A stretch of 64,000 nt of DNA from Boothiomyces macroporosus (GCA_027604185.1 JADGKB010000027.1:1-64000), one strand, 5' to 3'. Shown: positions 32,154 through 44,508, numbered from the stretch's first letter. A program made the numbers and translations. The notes: generated by a model not told the origin, from the sequence alone.

Positions 32154-34486
32154 TTAGTTTATATAGGCGTATTGATCTTTTTCTTCTGTCCGTTGAATAA
32201 ACTGCTTCTCAATCAATCCTTCAATACATTTTTTAATCAGGGGAATAGAGGGATTGAATCTGCTGCTGGAAGTGCGAATAACTTCATCAACAAGTGCTAG
32301 GTGAGACATTTGCTGATGGGCCTTCATTACCCGCACAATTACTGCTTGGATAAAGTACCTTCGATCTTCTTCTACTGCTTTCTTGGCCTCGCTGGCTTCC
32401 TCCTTCGAATCTGCAATAGCTATTGCAGGCAGTTTTAGTTTTACCCGTTTGCTAACGTTAGGATCTGCTTACTTTGTAAAATTATGATTTATCTTGAATA
32501 TTGCATTATCTTGTAATAATATTTCAAAGTCAATGAATGATTTAAGAATCTTTTCAACATCGCCTGGCTTGAAGTTGGTGATATTAGACAACTCTTCAAT
32601 AGTGTACTCTTCTGCTCTATTGTATGGCAGTATTATCATCAGTTGACGCAATGATAGACTTAGTTCGTATTTCTTGTCATAAAAATTCATTTTGATTTCT
32701 CCTCGAGAAAAGTGGTGGTTCCAAACCAACTTCCTGCCCACTCTAGAAGATGGGTTAATGTAAAACGCATTAAATTCATGAATTCGAGTTTCAATCAAAG
32801 TTTAGAGCAAGTGTACCTCAGGTGGCAGCTTATAGTCAGCATATGTATCTGAAGGAATCGGCCATGATCCAGTTGTCAGTACCAGCACATGAAAATCGTT
32901 CTCTCCGTGAGTTTTTTTGTATTCCGCATTGATTTCGTCACTGAGCGTAACATCCGTAAACATCCTTTGCATTTTACTGGTGAATTCAAATCCACAAGCT
33001 TCCTTCAGCTTGGAGATCATTGATAGTTCAATATCATTTGAAGTTGAAGAATTATACAATAGCCTCTTTGCCAAGGAACGCATGTAAAACTTTTGGAAAA
33101 GATCTTTCTCGTCGATATATACAAACAGTTTTGTAAGTTTAAACAGCTTTGCTTCCAGCTCCTGCTCGGACAATTGTATTTTGGACGATTTTTTCAGCAT
33201 ATGGTCAAAATACTTTGAAATAATTTCAGGGAAATTGATATTGGAAACAACAGTCGTGTTATTGATCAAATATCTAAACGCCTATGTTATCTTTGGCTAC
33301 CTTATCCATTGCAGCCTCAAATTCGTGCTCGCTTTCAAAAGAGTTTACTACAAATTGAAGATACTTGTCATGGAAAACTAGAATCTGGTCTAGGAATGAA
33401 AATGGATCTTTGTACTCTCTTTGGGCGTAGTCTATTAACACTTTTGAAATATGCTGTTCAAATGTTTCTACTGGTTCCCTGATCCCATCTGGAATTTTGG
33501 AAATTATCCTGTATGCGAGTAGTGAATTTCGTTCATCTTCATTCTGTATCATCACCTTGAATTCTTGCTGAATTTTTGATATATGGCTAATAATATATCC
33601 TTCCTTGAACGCATCCAGAACCTATTTTTAGGGTTATTTACCTTTTCATTGGAGGATTCATGCAGGTATCGAATATTCCGCTCAGACTCTTCATTGAATC
33701 TGGCCAACCCACGCTCAATAAATGTCGATATATCTACATTGCCTATAAGGTTGGTTGACTCGGCTGAATAGTATGAAACTGTGCTTTTGAGATACAAATC
33801 TTCAAATTCCTGCACATATAGCGCGATTGGTTTATCAGAATGGCTATTCATTTGAACTGTTATTAACAACTATTGTTACTGAGGGAATCAATGCAGGTTT
33901 TGACTACTTGGTCGTTGATTGCGTTTCCATTGCGGTTTTCTTGAATATTGGACATAATCTTTTCAATGAGCAAGTTGGAATGGTCCATATTCAGCTCTGA
34001 AAGTATCTTTGTCTGCCAAATGATATGCGCATGCTAATTTAACTTGGGATTACAGCAATTACCGGTAGTCTGAGTAGCTGGTCTGCTGGAGTGTTTTTGT
34101 ATGGATTTGATTTATGGGCCAGTTGCTTGTTTAGATACTCACAGGCTCTATTCATATGCACAGCAGCCAAATGATATTTTTCCCACTGCTCGGCGTATCC
34201 TTCCAGTAAATTCTTGGAGTTCAAGATAATCTACATCAATTTGGGTTTACTTTTTTGATTCCTACGGCATGTTCCGTTAAAAATTCCACAATCGCATTCA
34301 ATAGCATTTCAGATCGTGGTTCTGGTAATGCGGTACAGCAATCAAAAGTCATTTGGTATAATGCAATGGCATTTACTTGAGTGCTGTAAAGAAACAAGGA
34401 GAGTAACTCCAGTCTAAAATTTTCAAATAATTCTTCAAAATTGATCGTCTGTGTCAGAAAGGCTCTACCTTTGGACGAAGTGTCAT
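32154..34486 (-). CDS. Cullin-1-type SCF ubiquitin ligase scaffold
   Basis: Cullins scaffold RING ubiquitin ligases. Nine exons give 719 aa with an intact frame. The start at 34486 lies in a tiny first exon (MTLRPK) joined over a 20-nt intron (34449-34468) to TINFEELFENFR, the usual cullin N-terminus. Cullin repeats follow (AEQWEKYHLAAVHMNRACEY, RYLHESSNEKVLDAFKEGYI), then the cullin homology domain (KDLFQKFYMRSLAKRLL, MISKLKEACGFEFTSKMQRM, LTTGSWPIP) and the winged-helix end with the neddylation site region YFIQAVIVRVMKAHQQM and SSRFNPSIPLIKKCIEGLIE. Introns include 34231-34250, a 29-nt one near 34040, a 23-nt one near 33860, 33622-33641 and the TG-ending 32796-32816. Confidence 0.93.
32796..32816 (-). 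other. 21-nt intron with TG instead of AG acceptor (cullin)
   Basis: Joining PPE to IETRIHEFNAFY restores the cullin frame and aligns without gap to PSELERSYQRFTAFY of human CUL1. The intron begins gtacac and ends ctaaactttg. No AG exists nearby; the next one downstream would remove the conserved FNAFY block. Confidence 0.7.
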
Positions 34487-34548
34487 TTGGATTTAACTTT
34501 TTCAGAAAAAACCGTTTTGGCGTTTGCTCAGGTTTGTTGGCTGACACG

Positions 34549-35893
34549 TTAAAATTTCAAAGTTATATTAGCCTTGTGTAAGTAGAGGGCAGTGAAACCA
34601 ACTACAAACATGTACAAGAGAATTATGCCGATTGCAGGGCCGTCTGTGAATGACAGAGTGTCCAGGGTCATATTGACTAGGCCGGTAAGCAAGTTGGCGA
34701 TTAGAAAGATGGCCAATTGATTCCTATTGACACTTGCAAATATCACAGGGGTGTGATTAAATGGAGCAATGTAGGAATCAACCACAAAAAATCCAGCCAA
34801 AAAAGAAATGCACACCCAGGACGACCATATAGAATACGGTAGATTCGCCATTCTCCTAGATACTTTCCAATCGCTTTCTATTGTAAAATACAGTGCAATC
34901 GAGGAAGCTACCAAATACTTTAAAATCACAATCAACCTTTTCCTTGTCAACTTTTCATCCCAAGGTAATGTCAGTAGCTCTGACCCCAAAGATCCTGCTA
35001 TTAAAAAGATTGAATAGTAGCCTGAATGAATTTGATATTACCTAGTAGACTAAATATCCCCTCCCTGTTCATTGATATGAAATCTACCCTGGGACCAGTT
35101 AGTATGTAGGATTCCAGACCGTAGTTGAATAACACGTATTGATACCCTATATTACAGCAATGGTACCGCAAAGCACAGCAGTGGCCACCAAGATTATTGG
35201 TATTTTTGGAACAAACAGGTTTTGGAGTGAGACCAAGAGTGGTAGCAAAGAGAGAGTAACAAAAAAGTTCCAGTGCACACCATACTCTGAAACGTGTTCC
35301 TGATAGTTCAGTAGCTTTGTAAAGAAAGCCCTTCCAAAACCAAGGATCAAACACGGGACCAATTGCTTTAAAGTTTTCTTGAAATTAGTGGAAGATTGAT
35401 TAATCAATCTCGGACCTGCTACTATTCCTGATGAAAATATAAATGCTCCAACACCCACGTCCATCAATGATGTTCCAAATGTCTCTGTCTTTGCGAATCT
35501 GCGAGGGAATACATGAAAATCAACCGCGAGGATAGCTGAAATAGTTAGCAACTGTAAATATCCTCTAAACGCGACTATGAATGGTTCATGCTTTTGTGGC
35601 TTCACTGGTATTGCGTTTGAAGGCAATCTTACAAACAATAACACTATCAGAGATAGCTGTGCTGTCAATATATACATTGTCCAGTGTGCAAGTGTCGTTG
35701 ACAACACAAATGGTACCACCAAAATGATAAATTCCAATAAATATTGCTTGAATCCTCTCAAGGGAAAAATCCTGAATACCAATTTGTTTAATAAATACGC
35801 ATACAAAATAACCATCAAAATCAGCTGAATTTCATACATGGAAGACCCGGAATGTCCAGTGACATGCTTCTCCTTGTCTTGCTTGGACGACAT
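34549..35893 (-). CDS. GWT1: GPI-anchor inositol acyltransferase Gwt1/PIG-W
   Basis: This ER membrane enzyme acylates the inositol ring of glucosaminyl-PI in GPI-anchor synthesis. Three exons give 434 aa, typical for the family. Motifs: RGYLQLLTISAILAVDFHVF, PRRFAKTETFGTSLMDVGVG, GIVAGPRLI, EYGVHWNFFVTLSLLPLLV, MNREGIFSLLGYYSIFLIAG and a hydrophobic C-terminus with about 13 predicted helices. The start is ATG 35893 (MSSKQDKEKHVTGHSGSSMY); a longer frame has no ATG. Introns are 20 nt; both fall in conserved stretches and their removal restores known sequence. The stop is about 60 bp upstream of the cullin start on the same strand. Confidence 0.95.
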
Positions 35894-35920
35894 TTTAGCA
35901 ACGTGGAAACTTTTTCCCAA
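35894..35920. promoter_or_regulatory. 27-bp divergent spacer
   Basis: This lies between the start codons of Gwt1 (minus) and the Siw14-like phosphatase (plus). It is too short for a conventional promoter, as in the other divergent pairs here. Confidence 0.5.
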
Positions 35921-36514
<594 letters not shown>

Positions 36515-36541
36515 AATTATTCGTAAATAAAAAATATTATA

Positions 36542-37921
36542 TTAGTTTTCAAAGTCATCCGAGTAATATGAGCGATCGTCATTCACTACACTTTCTGCTT
36601 TTCCAACTGGTACGTTTTCCGGTGTCTTTCTATCTAAAGTATCTGATCTGGTTGCATAGAGCTCTAATTTTTCTATAGGGACGTCAATCATGTTGGGAGA
36701 AACGGATTTGGTCGAAACTGTCATTGCTGGCTTGAAAATATTCATTTTTTTACTTGCTATTTCCTTGTCTTCAATAATCTCTGGCTGAGCTAATGATATA
36801 GTGACTACTGGCGTTTTGTTTTTCTTTATCTTTACATTGTCAACATCAGCTATTGTTGAAAGTGGAATTGAATTCGTTTTTGGTTTTAATTTGCCAGTAT
36901 GAAATTTTGAAGATATTTTCGAACACATTGAAACGGAATCGTCGTCGGTCAAGTACTTTAGTCCTGATAGTGGATTGATGATTCGTTCTCGCTCCTTTGT
37001 TAGTCAAAAATACTTGAAGACAGTTGGTCAGTCTTATGACTTCTGCTTTCGAGACGTCAAGCTCTTTAATCAATTTGTTGATTTTGGTTTTCAAAGAAAC
37101 TATTTCTCGCAGTTTCATTTCTTCTGCCTTTTCTAACTGATTTTGTAATCCCTGAATAAGAACAAGACTACTTCAATTTTCTCATGGCATTGTTTCAATT
37201 CAGCTTCATACTGCTGATTCTTTTCATTTTGCATTGTGACTTCAGGCGTTTCGTATTGCTTTAATCTTGCTTTCAGATTCTGGACTCTAACTTGCAGCTT
37301 ATGGTACTCTTCAGCTTGAGAAATTGAATTCTTTTCAAGTATCATGATTTTTTCCAGTGATTTTTGTCTATCAATCTGGTATTAAAAGAAAGTACTCTTG
37401 TTACACGCAATTCTTCGTTCATCGCTTTGAATACTTTGGGGAAATCTCCTTGCTCTTTGTTGAGTGCCTGCAATCCTTTTTCTTGCCTGGCGTTTACGAT
37501 CTTCAACGTTTTTACTTCCTGCTGCAACCTCTGGATTTGAATTTTTTGTTCATCGTTTACGCTTATCAATCTAGTGATTTCCATGAACGATGTACTGGCT
37601 ATATTTGCGTAATCTGGATGCTTAATCTTTGGTTTTGCTTTTGCTTTCAAGCTAAATACAGGCGAGCCTTTAGCTAATCTGGGTGGCTTAAGTTCTTCTT
37701 CCTTTTTCAACACTGGAACTTTGGATTCTCCTGGTATTAATACAATTATCACGTTTTACGCCTCCCTTTAGCGGTATACGTAGATCTCGCTGTGCCGAAT
37801 CTTCTTTTGAAGTAAATGTAGTCAATTCAGCGGTGCCATCAGGTAGTGGTGTTACAGATCTTGCAAAACTTACTGGTCCTGATACCTCTGACCTCGTATT
37901 CTCTATTGGAAGTGTCTCCAT
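36542..37921 (-). CDS. Lebercilin (LCA5)-like ciliary coiled-coil protein
   Basis: Lebercilin is a ciliary/basal-body coiled-coil protein that interacts with intraflagellar transport. Five exons (four introns of 19-22 nt) give 432 aa. The lebercilin domain is visible from about residue 90: FMEITRLISVNDEQKIQIQR, LKIVNARQEKGLQALNKEQG and FPKVFKAMNEELRVTRIDRQ, which match human LENRLLKRLQHRQEKALNKF and LIARHNNEVRVLRERLR. Further coiled coil (QAEEYHKLQVRVQNLKARLK, INKLIKELDVSKAEVIRLTN) precedes a disordered Lys/Ser-rich C-terminus. The ATG at 37921 is the first in frame. Assignment rests on the lebercilin core pattern, so it is good but not certain. Confidence 0.7.
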
Positions 37922-38496
37922 CAGGTGTGACGCGTGAAAAATCAATGCAACTTTTCATGATCAACCAGATCTAGTTAGATCCAAGTAGGCGATAGCTATC
38001 AAGAGATCAGCATTGTTATCACCATCCTTCCTCGTGCTTGACTTGTAATAAATTTAATATATCAAAGACTAGAGCGTAGATTTTTAATTATTACTTTTTA
38101 ATATTGAACACAAATGGGGGCTTCATCAAAGCACTTTTGATCAACACACTGATGTTTTTGATGTGTCTTTTTCTTTGAGTGACTGCTGCCCCGGAATTTT
38201 TGTCAAGGGGACTTGAAATAGGAGAGTCAGGTGAAGGGGTTCAAACTATGGTGACTGGCGACATTCAGTAAGTTGAAACTGCAAGTGTTTGACTATTCCT
38301 TATTTTTCCTTAAAAATAAGGGCTCTCCCACAGCCATTCCACAACCTCAGTGTTTGAAAAGATGGAAATGGCAATCGCTCAACCAAATGAGCCCAACCGC
38401 AATAAGCTGAACTAAAGAATTCCGAAAGATTAAAATAAATTAGATATTTATTCCCTATTAACAGGTAAATCAAGTTATCCACAATTAAAAATCAAG
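37922..38496. other. Intergenic with structured DNA
   Basis: 575 bp between the lebercilin-like start and the homeodomain gene stop. No coding region was recognised. It contains a perfect hairpin and a 75-nt foldable segment, listed next. Confidence 0.5.
38298..38394. ncRNA. Possible structured RNA or cruciform (hairpin plus 75-nt stem-loop)
   Basis: At 38298-38321 there is a 10-bp perfect inverted repeat (CCTTATTTTT / AAAAATAAGG, 4-nt loop). Overlapping it by two bases, 38320-38394 begins GGGCTC and ends GAGCCC, and inside GCCATTCCA pairs with TGGAAATGGC (one bulge). Lower stem, internal loop and upper stem resemble a single H/ACA-type hairpin. A D-arm-like GCTC-ATTTGGTT-GAGC is visible on the minus strand, but no full tRNA can be drawn. 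Strand unknown. Confidence 0.25.
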
Positions 38497-39430
38497 TTAA
38501 GTGTTCACCCACTTTAGAAAACTTTGAGGGTCCTTGAACGCTTCTGGAAAGGAAGGATCATTGCTCGTAGTCGGCGGACTGTTGTAATAAACAGGGGTAG
38601 ACTGAATTGGAGTAATCAAATTCTCCAAAAACGTATCCGCTGATACTGCAGGGGTGTCATTAAAGTCTGCTTTTACACTGATATAATTTGGTGATTGTTT
38701 AGGTGCAGCTGGATATTGAGTATAGCAATCAGCACCAAACTGATTATATTTAGGAGTATCTAAATCATAGTTGGTTGGGGATGGATAACAGTAAGTAGGG
38801 GTAGGTCTAAGAGTGGAGTTTCTATTATCATAGTAAGATGGAAAAGGAACTAGAATTAAATAATAAATTACCTCCCAACTGCATGTTCAAGATTTGCTTG
38901 TATTCTTGAGGGAATTTTTGTACCAAATCGGATCGCTTTCCTACAAAGGATAACGGAGGAGTTGGACCAGATTCGAATATGTTGGTTAAAGGTGTCTCCA
39001 CAGTTGGGAATTTAGATGCGTCTTGAAATTTAGGGGCGGTATAAGTCAAATCAGGAGTATCAGACAAAGCAATTCCAGAGTCAGGACACACGGGAGTAGC
39101 GATTGGTGTTAATTTTGAAAAAGTGTCATACGGCGTGTGTGCTTCCTTTTCTTCAGCCTCTTCTTGATGATCGGAAAAATCATCCTTGTTGTCAGGGGAC
39201 TCTGGGGAATAGTTTGCAGGCCTCTTGGCTTTAGCCCTTCTATTTTGGAACCAGATTTGGATTGATCGAGAAGTTTTGTTCAAATCCCTGGCAAGTTCTT
39301 CCCTTAACTGCTTATTTGGCTTAATTATTCCTGATTCATAAATTGCAATTAGTCTTTCGGACGCTTCAGGTGAAAATCTGATACGTGGAACTCTACCATT
39401 TGGCAAGCTGAGTCTTGCTGGGTTGTGCAT
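38497..39430 (-). CDS. Homeodomain transcription factor
   Basis: Two exons (22-nt intron near 38854-38875) give 303 aa. The homeodomain is close to the N-terminus: RVPRIRFSPEASERLIAIYE, ending with the recognition helix SIQIWFQNRRAKAKR (WFxNRR intact), with spacing typical of a 60-residue non-TALE domain. The rest is acidic then Pro/Tyr/Ser-rich and probably disordered, suited to activation or repression. It resembles fungal Yox1/Pho2-like homeodomain proteins in general layout, but I cannot assign an orthologue. The upstream intergenic region is unusually long (0.9 kb) for this window, fitting a regulated gene. Confidence 0.88.
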
Positions 39431-40359
39431 CTACAGATATAAATTAAATTTTTTTGAGCGGAATTTTCAGTCTTTTTAAAGGAAAACAGCTGAGCGAGGT
39501 GGCGCTCCCTAGTGGTTACACGAACAAAAGACTTTAGCTCCCTGTATCCAAGCGCAAAATACTGGAGGATTTTGACACTGAGGAGTCAGTTTTTTGCGCA
39601 TAATTTTAATAAGCGGTGCAGAGTTTTTATTTTTCTCGTCAAACAAACAAACGTTTTGCAAAATTACCATTTCGATTGAGTCTTTAGAGTGCCACACAAG
39701 TTTTTTGTGGCAACCTCAGAAAAGTTTGGCTCTGTCAACCGTTCTGGTTTTACCTTGGGGGCTGTTTTAACGCCAGCCTTCCCTGTGATTACGAGACAAG
39801 TCACCTTCTGAGTCCAAGCAATTACAAACGCATTCTAGCGACAAGACAAGACAAATAATATGTGATACGATTGTGCTACGATCCCGTGAAAATTGACAAA
39901 GCAGACCTATTTAGGAAGAAAAACACCGCCCCGGTTACCCCACAGCTGGCCCGCCAATTTTGATTGAGTATTTGACAAATGGAAATTTGTAATGTTTCAT
40001 GAAATGTGCACCATGCCAGTCACTCGAGCTTTTCCCAATTGTTTTCAAAAGGTTTCACCTACTCAATGGCCACATTCAAGAGGGCATATGGTAATACAAA
40101 TGCCACATGAGAATCTTTGTGCTCACTCTACAATCACCTTGTCCGAAGATTTTCCGTCGCACCTTGTTCAACCCAAAGCCTGCCACTTTGTACCATCTCT
40201 GTATTACAATCGGAAAGGTTCATATCCCAAAGTTGAGTGTAGGACCAGTCTCACGTAACATCTTTAGGTGCGTGTTTCATTTGGCACCATTTAGATTAAA
40301 CCGCCCTTTCAAAAAAGCAATGTACGCTTTAGGCAAATGGCAAACCAAAGATTGTGAAT
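39431..40359. other. 0.93-kb intergenic region upstream of the homeodomain gene
   Basis: The largest gap but one. It includes the homeodomain promoter and the 3' end of GatA. Open frames inside (for example plus 39992-40258, 88 codons) lack intron support and recognisable domains, so I do not call them genes. No repeat or RNA gene was recognised. Confidence 0.45.
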
Positions 40360-41808
40360 TTATTGAGACAACAGCTTTGCGAATTCAAGCACATTCAAGT
40401 CGTTTCCATACTGCCCAACCAATTGAATACCGATTGGCAATCCATTTTCATTCCCGCCATTCATACTTATGGCTGGCAGCCCTGCTAAACTTGCAGGCAC
40501 AGTAAAAACGTCATTGATATATGGATTCCAATCCTTACTCTTTGTCATTTCCAAAGTTGGAGCTACATCTAACGCACTTGGGGTAAGCAAGAAATCAATT
40601 TGCGGAGAGTTTTCGTATTTTGCACCTGTTAATGGATTAACAGCTTGAAATACTCTATCGAAATCATCCTGGACTTGCTTCCGAACTTTCTGGGCTGCCA
40701 CATAAAACCGAGATTTTTCCCTATGGTTACTTTAATGTTACAGTGACTTTAATACATAGGCTCCAATCATGATACGTTTTTTGACTTCGTTACCAAATCC
40801 TTCAGTCCGAGTTTTGAAAAGGGAATCTTTGTAATTGTCACCGTTCGCCTTGAATCCGTATCTGATTCCATCGTATTTTGCAAGGTTAGAATATGCTTCA
40901 GCAGGAGCAATTATGTAATAGGCTGATAAAGCCTGGGATGTTGATGGAATGGATACTGGTACGATTTTTGCTCCCCTCTTTTCCAATTTCTCCAATGTTT
41001 GACTCCAAACTCTTAATACAGCATCTGATATCCCATCAACATGGTATTCTTGTGGAACCCCTATCCTTAAATTTTCAATCTCTAGGATTTCTTTCCTTTC
41101 CTTTGAAACAATTGAAGTCGGGTCCAATTCATCTTTTCCTTTTAGAACATCTGAATTAGTTTCCAATCAAACCAAATACATCACAAATGATATTCAAGTC
41201 TTTTGAAAGGATGCCAACCGTGTCCAGTGAATGAGCATAAGGTATCAAACCATATCTGGAAATACTGCCATAAGAAGGTTTAAATCCATATATTCCGCAA
41301 TATGAAGCTGGTAAACGAACACTACCACCTGTGTCTGAGCCAATAGCCCTAGATTTAGCAATGTTTTACACAGCACAGAACCCTGCTGCAACCGCTGCTG
41401 CACTTCCTCCAGAACTGCCTCCACACACTCTTAAAGGATCAACAGGATTCAATGATGGTCCATAAAAACTATTTGTATTGAAGGATCCCATCCCAAATTC
41501 ATCCATATTTGCCTTGCCAATTATCAATCCTCCTTCCTCCTTTATTTTTCTGACGGCTGTAGACTCTATCGGTGAATAGTACGCTAAAATAAAAACGATT
41601 TACCAGACAGTATTTTCGATGCGCATGTTGTTTTGAATTCCGCTGTCGCAAAATTATCCTTGACCACTATTGGAATCCCCCTCAGTCTCCCATTCTTATT
41701 CCCGATCTGATCAAGTAGCATCTGCGAATCGGTTTGTGATATCAGTGCATTCAATCTTTTGTTTTTCAAGTGAATTTGACGAAAACACTCTACCACTTTT
41801 TCCTTCAT
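40360..41808 (-). CDS. Mitochondrial Glu-tRNA(Gln) amidotransferase subunit A (GatA)
   Basis: An amidase-signature enzyme that releases ammonia from glutamine for mitochondrial Gln-tRNA synthesis. Five exons give 454 aa from ATG 41808. Catalytic triad: Lys in [11 protein letters not shown], first Ser in [16 protein letters not shown], second Ser in [20 protein letters not shown]. Further family stretches: [67 protein letters not shown] and [20 protein letters not shown]. It is about 30-40 residues short at the N-terminus compared with homologues; an upstream exon in 41820-41990 is likely but could not be placed with confidence. AATAAA overlaps the stop. Confidence 0.9.
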
Positions 41809-42028
41809 ACAAAAAAACAAGAAATAAATCTGCTAGTGATCCTAGCTTTAGTTGGCAATATTTTTGGGAACTGTTGCGCATCGATCCCCAATCTGTTGCG
41901 GATAAAGGATAGTACATCTGCACATGATTTGGTTAACTCGGCAATTCGATCAAATTGAATTAATCCAGTGATAAATCATCTCGCAACTTAATAGGTGATT
42001 TTTCCGGTTTCATCTTTCATATTTTTTC

Positions 42029-43565
42029 ATGTCTTTTTCAAGTGCGGTTGTCTTGACAGATTTGAACGATTTCATATCGCCTTCGCAGGCATGCATCAAG
42101 CCTGTAGATACACCAAAGCCAACGACTGATAGCGCTCAAGTAATTGATTTTTCACAAGGTTAAAATTGATAAAGACGGTTCATATTACCAAGTACAAATT
42201 GATGGCAGCGAACAAAAATTGGAATCAGCGACTATTTCATTGAATGACTGTTTAGCTTGCAGGTAATCATTCCCTGATATAAGCGGATGCATTACATCAG
42301 CAGAAAGCGTTTTGATTACTCAACAAAGTTATGAGGAATTTTACAAAGTACTAAAGCAAAACGCAGAGTATAAACAGGATGGATTGATGGACAAGATACA
42401 AATTGTTTGTATCTCAATATCGTCACAGTCAAGGGCATCAATTGGGGCAAAATTCGGGCTGAATAGCGAGGAAATCTGGCACAAACTAGCTCAAATTATG
42501 ACAAATCACTTTGGGGTTGACCATGTATTCGATGTGGATTTTGCTAGGGATTTAGCACTGTTGGAAAGCGGGAAATCTTTTGTTTCCAGATTTGCTAAAC
42601 AGGATGAGCTTCCAATGCTAGCTAGCTCCTGCCCAGGTTGGATATGCTACGCTGAAAAAACACATGGAACAATCCTAAATTTGATTGATACAACCAAGTC
42701 TCCTCAGCAAATAATGGGCTCTCTGTTGAAAGACCATTTTGCAAACCAGCTTGGAGTTACTCCTGATAGAATCTACCACGTATCAATTATGCCTTGCTAC
42801 GATAAGAAACTAGAAGCTTCCAGACAAGATTTTTATAATGATTTGTACAGAACTAGAGATGTAGATTTGGTATTGGCAACTTCTGAGGTGGAATTAATGA
42901 TTCAAAAAGAGCAAATCGACTTTTCCAACGTTCCTTTAGTTCCTTATCATTCACAGTAACTAAAAATTAACGGCAGATTTACGAGAACTATCGGTTCTGA
43001 ACTTGCGAAAACCGAAGGATCAAGCTCTGGTGGATATCTGTCATATATCATGAGATATGCAGTCTACTCCCTATACAACATAAATATATCGCCTCAAGAT
43101 GTAGAGTCTGGTGGAAATGGCATCACAGTGATTCCCGGAAGAAACTCTGACTTTACCGAAGTCTTTTATACACCTCCAAATCACACAGAGCCAACTCTTA
43201 AATTTGCGTATGCTTATGGCTTTAGGAACATTCAGAATCTTGTCCGCAAAGTGAAAACAAAATCAAAACGCACTACCACAAAGTACGATTTCGTTGAAGT
43301 TATGGCATGTCCATCAGGTTGCATCAATGGAGGTGGACAGTTAAAGAATGAAGCTGTTTCATCAAAGGAATGGGTTGCCATCCAAGAAAGAGTGTATCAA
43401 AACGATAAAGTGCGATTGCTGACTGCTCCTGAATTAAGCCCAGTTGTACAACTATATCAAGAATGGCTAGGTGGTGAGGGAACTGCCAAAGCCCAACATA
43501 TGCTCCATACCACTTACCATGCAGTTGAAAATAATTTTCAATCTGGTTTGGCAGTAAAGTGGTAG
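42029..43565 (+). CDS. NAR1: Cytosolic Fe-S assembly factor NAR1 (iron-hydrogenase-like)
   Basis: NAR1 carries Fe-S clusters in the cytosolic Fe-S assembly (CIA) pathway. Four exons (introns 42140-42158, 42263-42283, 42956-42976) give 491 aa. N-terminal cluster region: LESATISLNDCLACSGCITS, with the second intron splitting CLAC|SGC. H-cluster-like Cys: SSCPGWICYAEKTHG, VSIMPCYDKKLEASR and VMACPSGCINGGGQ. It ends in KW. The DKKLEA-SRQDF block and the MACPSGC motif distinguish NAR1 from true hydrogenases, which need maturases. The start ATG at 42029 gives the usual MSFSSAVVLTDLNDFISPSQ N-terminus. Confidence 0.95.
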
Positions 43566-43830
43566 AGTTCTCTAAAAATAAAGAATCCCTTATCGACCCG
43601 GTGTTTCCGATTGGTCAACATGACACCCTTTGTAACTTGATTATCCTTTTCTGCCTTTGTGTTAAATAAGGCGGGGGGTTGCTTGTCCTGATTTGGGGTG
43701 GCAACGGTTTTAAAAGGAACGAATTAACAAAAAAAACAACTCTGTTTCGTCGCAGGCACATAAAACTCTCAGCCTTCGGTCGCCATCCTCCTAGTTTTTC
43801 TTGCACATTTTGTCTATTTTATCATTCAAT
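43566..43830. other. Intergenic between NAR1 and cyclin
   Basis: 265 bp, with AATAAA about 15 nt after the NAR1 stop. The cyclin promoter is presumably here. No other feature is seen. Confidence 0.4.
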
Positions 43831-44508
43831 ATGGCACCCGCAAAGCTGACCCTCTCAAACACACACCTGAAAAGCACTTCGACTCAGCAGTATTTCAACA
43901 TGCGAAGGAATGCGGATATCGCCTTTTCAAAGACTATTTTCAGTAGCAGCACGATGCCGCCGCACTTTATACAGTTTCTATCGACATTCATATATGCACT
44001 TTGGCATGACCAGAGTTTTACATACCTTACAAATTACCCTACACACGGTTTACTTGAATTCCAAAAGTTTATAGTAGATTTACTTGGAAGAATTAAAATC
44101 AGTTTTTCAGTAATCATTTTAGCACTAAAATACATCCATAGAATTAAATGCAGATGCCCACATATACAGGGCAAACCTGGAAGCGAATACCGGTTATTCG
44201 TATGTACTTTAATTCTAGCCATGAAATATTTAGCAGACAATGTATATCCAAACCGCGCATGGCACTCGTTGTCAAGAATTCCGTTGATCGAGATTAATTT
44301 GGCCGAAATCGAGTTTATGGTCCAACTTGGATACGATTTACATGTAACCGAGCAAAAATATTTTGGTTGGCTTATTGTTGTGGATGACGCCTTTCAAAAG
44401 TATAGAGGAATGCTCAACACGAAATCTGGGCAATGCTTGACACCTCCGTTAGACTCTCCTGTTCTAACGACATCAAATGATATGAAACCCTTCAATAAAT
44501 TGCGTTAG
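43831..44508 (+). CDS. PCL/Pho85-type cyclin
   Basis: Single exon, 225 aa. The cyclin box matches the fungal PCL1/2 and PHO80 class: HFIQFLSTFIYALW, SVIILALKYIHRIK, IQGKPGSEYRLFVCTLILAM, KYLADNVYPNRAWHSLSRIP and LAEIEFMVQLGYDLHVTEQK. The GSEYRLF...LAMKYL-DN block is the PCL signature for binding a Pho85/CDK5-like kinase. The start ATG at 43831 (MAPAKLTLSNTH) is preferred because the frame upstream has no ATG. The partner kinase is not in this window. Confidence 0.88.
   Translation: MAPAKLTLSNTHLKSTSTQQYFNMRRNADIAFSKTIFSSSTMPPHFIQFLSTFIYALWHDQSFTYLTNYPTHGLLEFQKFIVDLLGRIKISFSVIILALKYIHRIKCRCPHIQGKPGSEYRLFVCTLILAMKYLADNVYPNRAWHSLSRIPLIEINLAEIEFMVQLGYDLHVTEQKYFGWLIVVDDAFQKYRGMLNTKSGQCLTPPLDSPVLTTSNDMKPFNKLR

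Noticed and set aside
34487..34547. Cullin start at a GTG codon at 34547 in the longest open frame
   Set aside because: A 20-nt intron (34449-34468) joins ATG 34486 to the conserved INFEELFENFR, giving a normal start and an intact 719-aa frame.
38320..38394. tRNA gene
   Set aside because: A D-arm-like element exists on the minus strand, but no anticodon arm, T arm with a GGTTC-type B box, or matching acceptor stem could be drawn.
39992..40258. 88-codon ORF downstream of GatA
   Set aside because: It has no recognisable domain and no intron signature and lies in an intergenic region; probably chance.
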